Shown piece after piece: positions 1 through 7,165 of a stretch of 32,454 nucleotides of DNA. Below the pieces are notes generated by a model. That model ran no database searches. It saw nothing but the letters and a program-made list of their open reading frames with translations, and was not told the DNA's origin. Origin of the DNA: Candidatus Aenigmatarchaeota archaeon (GTDB taxonomy: Archaea > Aenigmatarchaeota > Aenigmatarchaeia > QMZP01); assembly GCA_016783545.1 (NCBI GenBank), contig JADHWJ010000010.1, forward strand, positions 1 to 32,454, given 5' to 3'. How positions within the stretch are numbered: position 1 is the first letter of the stretch; every line of letters starts with the position of its first letter. The translations under genes and the position numbers were made by a program.

Positions 1-94
1 TATTTACATTTTTGCTTAATAAAGCTTACGAATATCGTAGAAAAACAACGAAAACTTTAAATACTTGATATCCAAAGAATGGTATGATGACTTT

Positions 95-149
95 CCCAAC
101 AGACATCAAAATGAATAGGAAGTAGTTTCTTAGTTTTTGATCTGCTGGG
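95..149 (+). ncRNA. Possible structured RNA or leader hairpin
   Basis: Bases 95-111 pair with 135-149 in an interrupted helix: CCCA with TGGG, CAGA with TCTG, and TCAAAA with TTTTGA, separated by one mismatch and a two-base bulge. A TATA-like stretch (TTTAAATA, about 57-64) lies upstream. A pyrimidine-rich T stretch (157-166) follows and could act as an archaeal terminator. A second TATA-like box (about 150-157) could then drive the next gene. It may be a small RNA or the leader of the 205-423 gene. I do not recognise a known RNA family. Confidence 0.3.
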
Positions 150-204
150 TTATAATTTCTTTTCCTGGCAGACCAGACTATAGAATTTAAAAGAGGTGAT
201 TAAT

Positions 205-423
205 ATGATGGATATGAGACAGATGAATGCATTGGTTTCCAGGGTAACAGGTAGTTCAAACGGAACAAACGGAAGTTTGTATAGATTGGTTGGCGTCGGC
301 AGAAGAGGTAAACAATACGTGCACGCAGTTGAAGATGTGCGCACTGAAAGGTATTTTGAGATAGAAGCTGATGAAGCACTTACAACAAGAGAAGCAATTG
401 AAAGAGCATATGCAATGGTCTAG
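205..423 (+). CDS. Small hypothetical protein (72 aa)
   Basis: I do not recognise this family. The ATG at 205 is chosen because GAGGTG lies six bases upstream; a GTG at 196 is in frame but lies inside that ribosome-binding site. The product is soluble. A Gly/Ser/Asn-rich stretch is followed by a basic segment (GVGRRGKQYVHAV) and a Thr-Arg-Glu-Ala helix near the C-terminus. The second half looks like a small alpha/beta domain, with alternating hydrophobic strands and then a helix. It converges on the next gene, the two stop codons overlapping by a few bases. No function is assigned. Confidence 0.6.
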   Translation: MMDMRQMNALVSRVTGSSNGTNGSLYRLVGVGRRGKQYVHAVEDVRTERYFEIEADEALTTREAIERAYAMV

Positions 424-761
424 TGAGAGGCTAAGAATTTTCTTATCCTCTCCAGATACAAAATAACTGATATTATTACCAATACAATTAAAAATAAAAT
501 ACCGAATCCGTATATTGACAGTAAAAATGATATTACAGCTCCTATTACAAAGAAGATTGTTGTTTCAATTGGGAATATCCTATCATTATGAGGAAATAAA
601 GCATCCAAAAAAACAACCACACCTATTACAACTAATATAGCCTGTAAAAGAAAACCATATGGGTTTACTAAACCACTAATTATAAAACTACCTGAAATGA
701 ACCCCTTTATTATGGCCATCCACCCAATCAATGATTCTCTGTCAAGATTTGTTTTCCCCAT
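420..761 (-). CDS. Small integral membrane protein (113 aa)
   Basis: After a short polar N-terminus (MGKTNLDRE) the protein is almost entirely hydrophobic, with about four predicted membrane segments: roughly residues 12-30, 35-53, 65-83 and 86-104. A short charged tail contains ERIRK. A polar stretch (PHNDR) separates the second and third segments. Its family is not recognised; it could be a small archaeal membrane protein of the DUF type. Its stop overlaps the stop of the convergent gene ending at 423. It lies downstream of the gene at 794-1048 in the same orientation, about 30 bases away, so the two may be co-transcribed. Confidence 0.6.
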   Translation of the reverse strand: MGKTNLDRESLIGWMAIIKGFISGSFIISGLVNPYGFLLQAILVVIGVVVFLDALFPHNDRIFPIETTIFFVIGAVISFLLSIYGFGILFLIVLVIISVILYLERIRKFLASH

Positions 762-793
762 TGATTAATATTTATTTAATATGCTAATATATT

Positions 794-1048
794 TTAAGCT
801 TCAACCTTAAACACTTCGTCGCCTTCTCTCACCCTGTCCTTTACTTTCATTCCAACCGATTCCCCTTTCTTTCCTTCTTCAACTGGTTTATGATCTACCT
901 GCATAGAGTCTGCTAGCTGTTCAATGTCTGTTGTTGCGCCTTTTATGTGTATCTTATCGCCAGCTTTCAATGTATCTGATAACTCTATTACAGCAACATC
1001 TAAGTGTGTGAAAAAATGCGTTACTTTTCCTATTGGCTTTTCTGCCAT
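794..1048 (-). CDS. EF-Tu domain 2-like small protein (84 aa)
   Basis: This resembles the small archaeal proteins annotated as translation elongation factor-like, which consist of one beta-barrel like domain 2 of EF-Tu. Typical features are the opening GKVTHFFTHLDVAVIEL, then KAGDKIHIKG, and a closing segment with KVKDRVREGDEVFKV. The ATG at 1048 is preferred over an in-frame TTG 15 bases upstream, because GGGGGT sits just upstream of the ATG and overlaps the TTG. Related barrels occur at the C-terminus of U32 peptidase-family proteins, and one is encoded at 4054-5226. The biochemical role of the stand-alone form is not established; RNA or tRNA binding is plausible. Confidence 0.75.
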   Translation of the reverse strand: MAEKPIGKVTHFFTHLDVAVIELSDTLKAGDKIHIKGATTDIEQLADSMQVDHKPVEEGKKGESVGMKVKDRVREGDEVFKVEA

Positions 1049-1098
1049 GATGATTACCCCCAATTAATCTTTTAATTAATGTTTTTTAAATATTAGTT

Positions 1099-2124
1099 AT
1101 GGGAGTAAATATAACCAAGTTGATAAAATCAAAGCAGATAGAAATGAAAGACCTTGCAAACAGAAAGATAGCAGTTGATGCTCTGAATACGATATATCAA
1201 TTCGTTAGCATTATACGCGATCGTTTTACAGGCGAACCTTTAAGGGATTCGAAAGGAAGAGTCACCTCTCATCTATCAGGCCTTTTCTATAGAAACTTTA
1301 ATCTTCTCAAAGCAGGTGTTCAGCCTATCTATGTATTTGACGGCAAGCCACCTGAATTCAAAAAGGCAACAACAGATGCAAGGAAGGTTGTGAGAGCAGC
1401 AGCAGAAAAGAAATGGAAAGATGCTGTTGAGAAAGGAGATGCAGAAAAAGTAAAACTCTATGCACAAGGCGCAACAAGAGTTACAACAGAAATGTTAGAT
1501 GAAGCAAAAACCCTCTTAAAATCCATGGGCATAGCTTGCGTCCAGGCACCATCTGAGGGCGAAGCTCAGTGTGCACATCTTTGTAGAGAGGGGCTTGTCT
1601 ATGCTTCAGCAAGCCAAGACATGGACAGCCTAATGTTTGGGGCACCTAAGCTAGTCAGAAACCTAAATGTTACTGGAAGAAGAAAAGTTCCAAGGAAAGA
1701 GAAGTATATAGAAGTGAAGCCAGAGTTTATAGAATTGAGTTCAGCTCTAAAGCAATTGGGGATAGATCATGATCAGTTAATTATTCTAGGAATACTTACA
1801 GGTACAGATTATAATCCAGGTGGAATAAAAGGCATTGGACCAAAAACAGCAATAAAGCTTGCCAGAGAACACAAAACACTAGATTCTGTTATGAAGAATG
1901 TGGAATGGCCTTTTAAGATCTCAGCTGAAAAGATTTTTGATTTCTTCAAGAACCCACCTGTTGAAAAGACAAAGATACCAAAAGAAAAGTTCCAGCCAGA
2001 AAAGATAATGGATATATTGGAAGATCATGACTTCTCAAGGGAGAGAGCTGAAAAAACAATAAACACATATCTGGAAGAGAATAAAACTGGCAAGCAAGCA
2101 GGCCTTGGATCTTTTTTAAAATAA
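1099..2124 (+). CDS. fen: Flap endonuclease 1
   Basis: Structure-specific 5' nuclease that removes flaps during Okazaki-fragment maturation and repair. Its 341 residues are typical of archaeal FEN1. The N-terminal Gly2 is kept (MGVNI). Metal ligands are visible: D27 (AVDALN), D81 (VFDGKPP), E153 and E155 (PSEGEAQ), D174 and D176 (SQDMDSLMFG) and D237 (GTDYN). The helix-hairpin-helix GGIKGIGPKTAIKLA follows. The C-terminus at about 333-340 (QAGLGSFL) matches a PIP box for docking on the PCNA clamp. A TATA-like TTTTTTAAATATTA lies immediately upstream of the ATG, suggesting a leaderless or nearly leaderless transcript. The gene is intact. Confidence 0.97.
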   Translation: MGVNITKLIKSKQIEMKDLANRKIAVDALNTIYQFVSIIRDRFTGEPLRDSKGRVTSHLSGLFYRNFNLLKAGVQPIYVFDGKPPEFKKATTDARKVVRAAAEKKWKDAVEKGDAEKVKLYAQGATRVTTEMLDEAKTLLKSMGIACVQAPSEGEAQCAHLCREGLVYASASQDMDSLMFGAPKLVRNLNVTGRRKVPRKEKYIEVKPEFIELSSALKQLGIDHDQLIILGILTGTDYNPGGIKGIGPKTAIKLAREHKTLDSVMKNVEWPFKISAEKIFDFFKNPPVEKTKIPKEKFQPEKIMDILEDHDFSRERAEKTINTYLEENKTGKQAGLGSFLK

Positions 2125-2200
2125 TTTTTTATTATATATATCCCTCTAATTAGACAATATAAAGACAAAGGGGCCCAGGGTATAGGGCGGGTCCCAATAT

Positions 2201-2222
2201 CCGAAGGAGCCAGGCCCTTCGG
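2201..2222 (-). terminator. Hairpin after the coiled-coil gene
   Basis: CCGAAGG (2201-2207) and CCTTCGG (2216-2222) form a perfect 7-bp stem with an 8-base loop, beginning 10 bases past the stop of the minus-strand gene. No T-run follows directly on the minus strand, so it is a probable but not classical intrinsic terminator. Confidence 0.5.
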
Positions 2223-2231
2223 TAGGCATGG

Positions 2232-2753
2232 CTAGAAGATGAAGTGGCATACGACGCTAGCGACGCCGGTGGCCACGGCGATCCAGAATATGGTCTGAAA
2301 CCGCTGGCACTTCACTCTGGCTTTGTTGAAGTCGATCCGGAGGGCTTCCTCACGCCTAGAAACCATCTGAAGATTGTTGGCTATCTGCTCGATCACAGGC
2401 TCGTAGTCCTTGATTTGAGCCAGGTAGGACTTAACCTGTCTCTGTGCTTCTTCGAGCTGCTTCTTGACAGTTTCGAAGTTCTTTCTCCACCCTTCGCCTT
2501 CGCTGTTCGCCTCGGAGAGCAAGGCGTTCGTCTGCTCAAGACAATCTGACACAGATCGATACCCCTCTTGCATCTCAGCCAGTTCCTGCTCGAGCTGGCC
2601 TTTTCTGGTCTCACCGCTTTCGATGTTTCTCCTGAGGATTTCTTCTTGTTCCTCAAACTCCGCGAGCTTCAAGTCTCGATCCGCGATAGTGGTTTTGAGA
2701 ATCACTATCTCCTCTCTGAGTTGTGCAACTACTCCGTCTTCCGGTGCACTCAT
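2232..2753 (-). CDS. Coiled-coil protein with C-terminal membrane anchor (173 aa)
   Basis: The start is set at the ATG at 2753 because GGGAGGT lies about six bases upstream; an upstream in-frame ATG has no such site. Residues about 5-150 are dominated by Glu, Gln, Lys and Leu in heptad-like spacing (for example LRRNIESGETRKGQLEQELA) and predict a long coiled coil. A single hydrophobic segment (FWIAVATGVASVVCHFIF) ends the protein, so it is probably tail-anchored with the coiled coil in the cytoplasm. No enzymatic motif is seen. GC-rich codon use and its ribosome-binding site set it apart from the flanking archaeal genes, so a bacterial or phage origin is likely. The family is not recognised. 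Confidence 0.75.
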   Translation of the reverse strand: MSAPEDGVVAQLREEIVILKTTIADRDLKLAEFEEQEEILRRNIESGETRKGQLEQELAEMQEGYRSVSDCLEQTNALLSEANSEGEGWRKNFETVKKQLEEAQRQVKSYLAQIKDYEPVIEQIANNLQMVSRREEALRIDFNKARVKCQRFQTIFWIAVATGVASVVCHFIF

Positions 2754-3090
2754 GGTACTACCTCCCATTGTGAAAGAAACGACACAAGTACCAAAGACTC
2801 TCACTGAACAGTTCAGGAGAGACTAATCTCTATGAGAAACAACCCACCAAAGTGGTGGTTATTACGGAATTTATTCTATTTGAACTACCAAAAAATCGGC
2901 AGTTTTAACGGATATGAAAAGCTAGGATTTCTTTTACAAAATCGATAGCAAGGTACTATTGCATAGTAATAAACGCGTTTAGTATATAAAAGCATATATA
3001 ACGATGTTATATTGTTATTTCTTTCTATATTTTATAATTTATATAGTAATCTTTATTAGTATAAATTACTATATATTTATAGGAGGAAAT
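2754..3090. other. Intergenic region, island A edge to vapB promoter
   Basis: This 337-base stretch holds the leader of the minus-strand coiled-coil gene, including the CCACCA-AAG-TGGTGG hairpin at 2844-2858. From about 2880 it becomes AT-rich archaeal DNA. TATA-like stretches near 2980-3000 (TATATAAAAGC, ATATATAAC) probably serve vapB. An open frame in 3004-3090 is too hydrophobic and AT-driven to be convincing. Confidence 0.5.
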
Positions 3091-3339
3091 ATGGGTATAA
3101 CAAAAGTGACAAGAAACTTTCAGGTAACTTTGCCGAAAGATGTTAGGGAGATGGAAAAAATAAACATAGGTGATAAGTTCATTGTAACAATAGAGGATGA
3201 TGAAATCATTATGAAAAAAATAAAAAGTGAAATATTAGATAGAAGTTTTGGTGTTTGGGGCAAAGGCAGCTCTGGTGTTGAATTCACAAGAAAAATAAGA
3301 GATGAAGCAGAGGAAAGAGAAAAGAGGCTGGGAATATGA
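3091..3339 (+). CDS. vapB: AbrB/MazE-type antitoxin (VapB)
   Basis: An 82-residue protein with an N-terminal swapped-hairpin DNA-binding domain of the AbrB/SpoVT type: ITKVTRNFQVTLPKDVREM, then KINIGDKFIVTIEDDEIIMKK. The C-terminal tail (about 50-82) is charged and helical and would wrap its toxin. The ATG at 3091 is chosen because AGGAGG lies directly upstream (3081-3086); the 29 codons upstream in frame are an AT-rich hydrophobic artefact. The stop overlaps the toxin start by four bases, so the pair is translationally coupled. Such antitoxins usually repress their own operon, although no operator is identified here. Confidence 0.88.
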   Translation: MGITKVTRNFQVTLPKDVREMEKINIGDKFIVTIEDDEIIMKKIKSEILDRSFGVWGKGSSGVEFTRKIRDEAEEREKRLGI

Positions 3340-3719
3340 CAGGAGTTCTAATAGATACTGATATACATATTGACTTTTTAAGGAATGTGGAAAGTGCAAA
3401 AAAAACATTCCAGGATATTGTAGATGAAAAAATAATAGGACTCTCTTCTGTTATAACAGAGGCTGAACTTTTTTCAGGTAAAGAATGTAATAATCCAGAA
3501 AAGAAAATTGCTGTTGAAAATCTACTCTCATTAACTTCAAAAATAGAAGTAGATTCAATAATAGCAAAAAAAGCAGGTAAAATAAGAAGGGTGTATAACA
3601 TCCCTATGATTGATGCTTTAATTGCTTCTTCAGCCATTGCAACAGATTCAATTCTTTATTCAAGAAATCTAAAACATTTCAAGAAAATAAAAGAGCTGAA
3701 ATTCAAGGTGCCATATTAA
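3336..3719 (+). CDS. vapC: PIN-domain toxin (VapC)
   Basis: A 127-residue PIN-domain ribonuclease, the usual partner of VapB antitoxins and typically a cleaver of tRNA or rRNA. The acidic active-site set is visible: D7 and D9 in VLIDTDIHIDFL, E42 and E44 in SSVITEAELF, then an Asp in IPMIDALIASSA and another in ATDSILYSRNLKHF. Length and motif order fit VapC. It overlaps vapB by four bases. The target cannot be inferred from sequence. Confidence 0.9.
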   Translation: MTGVLIDTDIHIDFLRNVESAKKTFQDIVDEKIIGLSSVITEAELFSGKECNNPEKKIAVENLLSLTSKIEVDSIIAKKAGKIRRVYNIPMIDALIASSAIATDSILYSRNLKHFKKIKELKFKVPY

Positions 3720-3740
3720 GAGCTAAACCTATATATAATT

Positions 3741-4031
3741 ATGCCAGAAGCGCCTTTAACAATAGTATTTGAGATGGTTGCAACAATTATATCCAATACA
3801 ATAGGCACCCTTGGAAAAATAGCAAGTCTTTTTGGAAAGCTTTTGGAAAGCCTTGGTGTTGTCTCAACATATGGCGGAACAATTGGACTTGTTGTTTCAG
3901 TTCTTGTTCTGGCAATAGTTGGATATTTTCTTGCAAAATTCTTCCTAGGCTCTGGAAAAACAATAATTATTCTGACAATTGTTGGATTAGTGCTGTTTTT
4001 CCTTGCTGTTATGGGAATAATGGTATATTAA
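3741..4031 (+). CDS. Small membrane protein (96 aa)
   Basis: An amphipathic N-terminal part (residues 1-35, with TIGTLGKIASLFGKLLESLG) is followed by two strong membrane helices (about 46-67 and 73-95). Gly and Ser are frequent in the helices. The family is not recognised. A TATA-like CTATATATAAT lies only a few bases before this ATG, so either the gene is read through from vapC or translation starts at a later Met (3774). It precedes the U32 gene by 22 bases in the same direction and may be in one operon with it. Confidence 0.55.
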   Translation: MPEAPLTIVFEMVATIISNTIGTLGKIASLFGKLLESLGVVSTYGGTIGLVVSVLVLAIVGYFLAKFFLGSGKTIIILTIVGLVLFFLAVMGIMVY

Positions 4032-4053
4032 AGCCAGTTCCCAATATTTTCTT

Positions 4054-5226
4054 ATGAAGAAACCAGAACTGCTCGCACCTGCCGGGAACTTTAGATGCCT
4101 CACTGCAGCAGTAAATGCTGGTGCTGATGCTGTTTATTTCGGTCTGGAGGATTTCAATATGAGGCAGTCAGCTGAAAATTTCTCAATCAAGGATCTAGAA
4201 AAAATAAACAAAATCTGTGGGAAAGTTAAGAAATATCTCACATTGAACACAATTGTCTTTGACTCTGAACTAGAAAAGATAGAGGAAACAATCAGGAAAT
4301 TAAAGGGTAGAGTGGATGCAATCATATGCTGGGACATGTCTGTTATACAACTCTGCAAAAAATACAAGATACCTTTTCATGTCTCAACGCAGGCAAGTAT
4401 TGCAAACAAAGAATCTGCTAAATTCTATAAAGATCTTGGAGCTGAAAGGATAATCCTTGCAAGAGAGCTAAATTTAGAGCAAATCAAAGAGATTTCGAAA
4501 ATCATTAATGTTGAGGTTTTTGTTCATGGTGCAATGTGCGTGTCCATAAGTGGTAGATGTTTTACTTCACAGTTTCTTTTCAAAAAAAGCGCAAACCGAG
4601 GTGAATGTCTGCATCCATGCAGGAGAGCATACAAAGTAACAGACCACGAAGGAAATGAACTGAAATTAAAAAATAATAGAGTGATGTCAGCCAAGGATCT
4701 TTGTACATTACCCTTTATTGAAGAACTGAAAAATGCTGGCATATCAGCTTTCAAAATCGAAGGCAGGAATAGGCAGCCTGAATACGTTGATACTGTTACC
4801 AGAGTCTACAGAAAAGCAATTGACAAAAAGCTGACAAAAAAAGACGAGCTGATATCTGAACTGGAAAGTGTCTATAATCGGGATTTTTCATCTGGGTTTT
4901 ATCTTGGAACACCCACATCAGACGATTTCACAGGTGATGAAAATGGTAGCCAGAAGAAAACCAAAGTTTCCACAGGCGTTGTTGATAACTATTTTAGAAA
5001 GCAGGGAGTGGCTGCTGTCAATGTACAGTCAGGGGAACTGAAGATCAATGATGAAATCATTGTCACAGGAGATACAACTTTTTTCAGGAAGAAAATAAAG
5101 AGCATGGAAATAGATCACAAAAAAATAGATATTGTTAAAAAAGGCCAGGCCGTAGGAATAAAATTGCCTTTATGTAGGGTTAATGATAAGGTCTATCTAG
5201 TTGTGGAAAGAACTAAACGTCAATAA
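4054..5226 (+). CDS. U32 peptidase-family protein
   Basis: A 390-residue member of the U32 family (bacterial relatives include YhbU/TrhP and RlhA, which act in tRNA or rRNA hydroxylation; some were described as collagenases). The family opening ELLAPAGNF is at the start, and the signature EVFVHGAMCVSISGRCF sits near residues 155-171, followed by NRGECLHPCR with two more conserved Cys that may hold a metal cluster. The C-terminal ~80 residues form a small beta-barrel like EF-Tu domain 2 (GVVDNYFRKQGVAAV, then KINDEIIVTG). That suggests an RNA-modification rather than a proteolytic role. The stop overlaps the convergent frameshifted methyltransferase by 14 bases. Confidence 0.88.
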   Translation: MKKPELLAPAGNFRCLTAAVNAGADAVYFGLEDFNMRQSAENFSIKDLEKINKICGKVKKYLTLNTIVFDSELEKIEETIRKLKGRVDAIICWDMSVIQLCKKYKIPFHVSTQASIANKESAKFYKDLGAERIILARELNLEQIKEISKIINVEVFVHGAMCVSISGRCFTSQFLFKKSANRGECLHPCRRAYKVTDHEGNELKLKNNRVMSAKDLCTLPFIEELKNAGISAFKIEGRNRQPEYVDTVTRVYRKAIDKKLTKKDELISELESVYNRDFSSGFYLGTPTSDDFTGDENGSQKKTKVSTGVVDNYFRKQGVAAVNVQSGELKINDEIIVTGDTTFFRKKIKSMEIDHKKIDIVKKGQAVGIKLPLCRVNDKVYLVVERTKRQ

Positions 5227-5768
5227 CAGCAAATTCTGAATCATATCCTCTGGAAAATTTTGCACCAAACCCACCTAATTCTGGAATATCAGATAAATCG
5301 CAATTATTTCTTACAGTGTCATTATGAGCCACATATATCAGCCTTCCATTTTCTCCTAGATTTTCCAAAAAATAACTAGTTAATTCAGAGATACATAATT
5401 TCCAATTATCTATGTAGAAGGGGCATGTAATCATAATATCAAACGGTCCATCACTAAATTCATATTCACTAAGATCAATCTCAATAAAGTTGGCTGCGTA
5501 TTCTGGCAACTTCAGTTTTTGCCTGTTCGATTGCCTCATCCCATGTGTCAATACCAAACGGAACAATATTATGGCCGCTGAATTCCATTAGGAATTTCAG
5601 GAGCATTCCATTTCCACAACCGGCATCTAAAACTTTTCCATCCCTATCAATAAGTGGTAAGATAGATGCATATTGAAGTTCTGGAGGATTCCTATACCCA
5701 TTCATCTCAATAGAAAAATACTTTCTTTGTTCTTCATACCATCTTTCAGATGTTTTTTCTACTAACAT
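5213..5768 (-). pseudogene. Class I SAM methyltransferase, frameshifted
   Basis: Two overlapping minus-strand frames make one methyltransferase. The N-terminal frame (5768 to about 5520) holds the SAM-binding motif VLDAGCGNGMLLKFL and motif II-like VPFGIDTWDEAIEQAK. The C-terminal frame resumes with LKLPEYAANFIEIDLSEY, then FDIMITCPFYIDNW and GRLIYVAHNDTVRNN. The junction lies at an A5 run on the minus strand (T5 at 5516-5520). Removing one A would give AKLKLPEY and restore a single frame of about 184 codons. This is a genuine indel or a homopolymer sequencing error. No substrate can be assigned. Confidence 0.8.
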
Positions 5769-5803
5769 AAAAGAAATAATGTTTGTTTACTTAAAAACAC
5801 AGT

Positions 5804-5857
5804 TTAGAGGTATTTCCCAATCTTCTCAATCATTCTTTCAGCGCTTACTTTATCATG
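5804..5857 (-). pseudogene. Possible C-terminal gene remnant
   Basis: After the MgtE stop, the minus strand continues with a short open stretch reading HDKVSAERMIEKIGKYL and then a stop. This looks like the end of a gene, for example the C-terminal helix of a glycosyltransferase, without its body. It has no start or ribosome-binding site and could be chance. Confidence 0.25.
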
Positions 5858-5863
5858 AATTGT

Positions 5864-7114
5864 TTAAAGTATTATTGTTGCTAATCCCAGGAATACAAAG
5901 AATCCAAAAACATCTGTTGTTGTTGTTATGAATATTGTTGCGGATGATGCTGGATCCTTGCCCAGACGTTTCATTATAAGTGGAATTAATGTTCCAAACA
6001 TTCCTGCAATTACCAAGTTGATAACCATTGCCAGCCCCACAATTAATCCAAATAATGGTGTTTTGTTCAATAGAACAGCGATAACCGCAACCAAAATTCC
6101 GTTTATTAATCCATTGACTCCTCCTGCAAGTGTCTCATTTAAAATAACCTTCTTTCCTGTCTTAAGGTCAATTTCTTTCAGTGCTATTCCCCTTACAACA
6201 ACAGCCAGTGTCTGCGTTCCTGCATTTCCCCCCATTCCAGCTATTATAGGCATATAGATTGCCAGAAGAATAAACGCTGAAATTGTCTCTTGGAATAGGC
6301 TGACAACACCTGCCGCGAGAAATGCTGTCCCAAGGTTTAATATCAGCCATTTGTATCTGTTTCTCACTTTTGTGAACATTGAATCAAACACATGTTCCTC
6401 TTCCCTTACTCCTGCAAATCCTCTAAGGCTTCTTCCTGAGCCCTTTTCAGATAGTCTTAAAACATCATCAGAATAGATAACTCCCATTATGCTGTCAGAT
6501 TCATCAAGAACAACTACTTTGTTATGTGGATGTTTTTTGAATGTGTTTATAACTTCATTTTCATCTTGGTCGTATCTTATGTGAAGGACTTTTTTTAGAT
6601 ATTTGCCGATTTTTTCATTTTTCCTTACGCTGAGCATTGTGTGCGCAGGCAGCTCGCCGACAAGAAAGCCATTTTCAACAGCAAACATTGCCGGAAACTT
6701 TCCTGTTACCTTTTCATGCTTCTGCGTTGCCTCCAAAACCTCTTCAAATGAGATATTTTTATTCACTTCAATGTAATTTAGGCTCATCATTCCAGCAGCT
6801 GTCTTTGGGTTGAATCTGAGGAGGAATTCGACCTTTTCTTTTATGCTTCTAGTTAGGGTTTTAATGATTTTTTTCCTTCTCGAAAAATCCATGTTCTGAA
6901 GAAGGTTTGCTGTTTCATCTGGGTCGAGATAGGTAATAAACTTTGAAATTTCATTATTCTTCAGTTTCCCTATAATTTCCCTCTGGAACTTTTTTGACAA
7001 TGTAAGAAGAATAAAACCCTGATTGTTTGCAGGTATTTTCCTGAATATTGAAAGCCTATTCTTTGAAGAAGAGATAAGTTTGTATATAATATCATTCTGC
7101 TTTTTTTTGAACAT
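5864..7114 (-). CDS. mgtE: Magnesium transporter MgtE
   Basis: A 416-residue MgtE-type Mg2+ channel/transporter. The N-terminal helical MgtE_N domain (about 1-120, with YLDPDETANLLQNM and FNPKTAAGMM) precedes a CBS pair (about 125-235, with VVVLDESDSIMGVIYSDDVLRL) that senses cytosolic Mg2+. About five membrane helices follow (roughly 255-416). The pore region contains PIIAGMGGNAGTQTLAV, and the last helices carry the conserved Asp in FITTTTDVFGFF. It lies 51 bases downstream of the Kef-type antiporter in the same direction, so an ion-transport operon is likely. Confidence 0.95.
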   Translation of the reverse strand: MFKKKQNDIIYKLISSSKNRLSIFRKIPANNQGFILLTLSKKFQREIIGKLKNNEISKFITYLDPDETANLLQNMDFSRRKKIIKTLTRSIKEKVEFLLRFNPKTAAGMMSLNYIEVNKNISFEEVLEATQKHEKVTGKFPAMFAVENGFLVGELPAHTMLSVRKNEKIGKYLKKVLHIRYDQDENEVINTFKKHPHNKVVVLDESDSIMGVIYSDDVLRLSEKGSGRSLRGFAGVREEEHVFDSMFTKVRNRYKWLILNLGTAFLAAGVVSLFQETISAFILLAIYMPIIAGMGGNAGTQTLAVVVRGIALKEIDLKTGKKVILNETLAGGVNGLINGILVAVIAVLLNKTPLFGLIVGLAMVINLVIAGMFGTLIPLIMKRLGKDPASSATIFITTTTDVFGFFVFLGLATIIL

Positions 7115-7165
7115 AAATATAATATTGATTCCCCTTAAATTTATAATAGGTCTTCAACCCAGATG

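Larger units (their letters stand above)
2160..2870. other. GC-rich island A
   Basis: Base composition changes abruptly from AT-rich to GC-rich just after the FEN1 gene and returns to AT-rich near 2870. The segment holds one gene (2232-2753, minus), a GC-rich hairpin after its stop and a hairpin in its upstream region (CCACCA-AAG-TGGTGG, 2844-2858). The gene uses a strong Shine-Dalgarno sequence and GC-ending codons unlike its neighbours. No terminal inverted repeat, integrase or clear target duplication is visible. It resembles islands B and C in composition. It is a foreign insertion or an assembly artefact. Confidence 0.6.

Noticed and set aside
2244-2826. Several plus-strand frames opposite the coiled-coil gene
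   Set aside because: They are GC-driven shadows; only the minus-strand frame has a ribosome-binding site and coherent protein features.
3004-3090. N-terminal hydrophobic extension of VapB
   Set aside because: It is AT-driven sequence before a perfect AGGAGG site and ATG at 3091; antitoxins of this family do not have such an extension.
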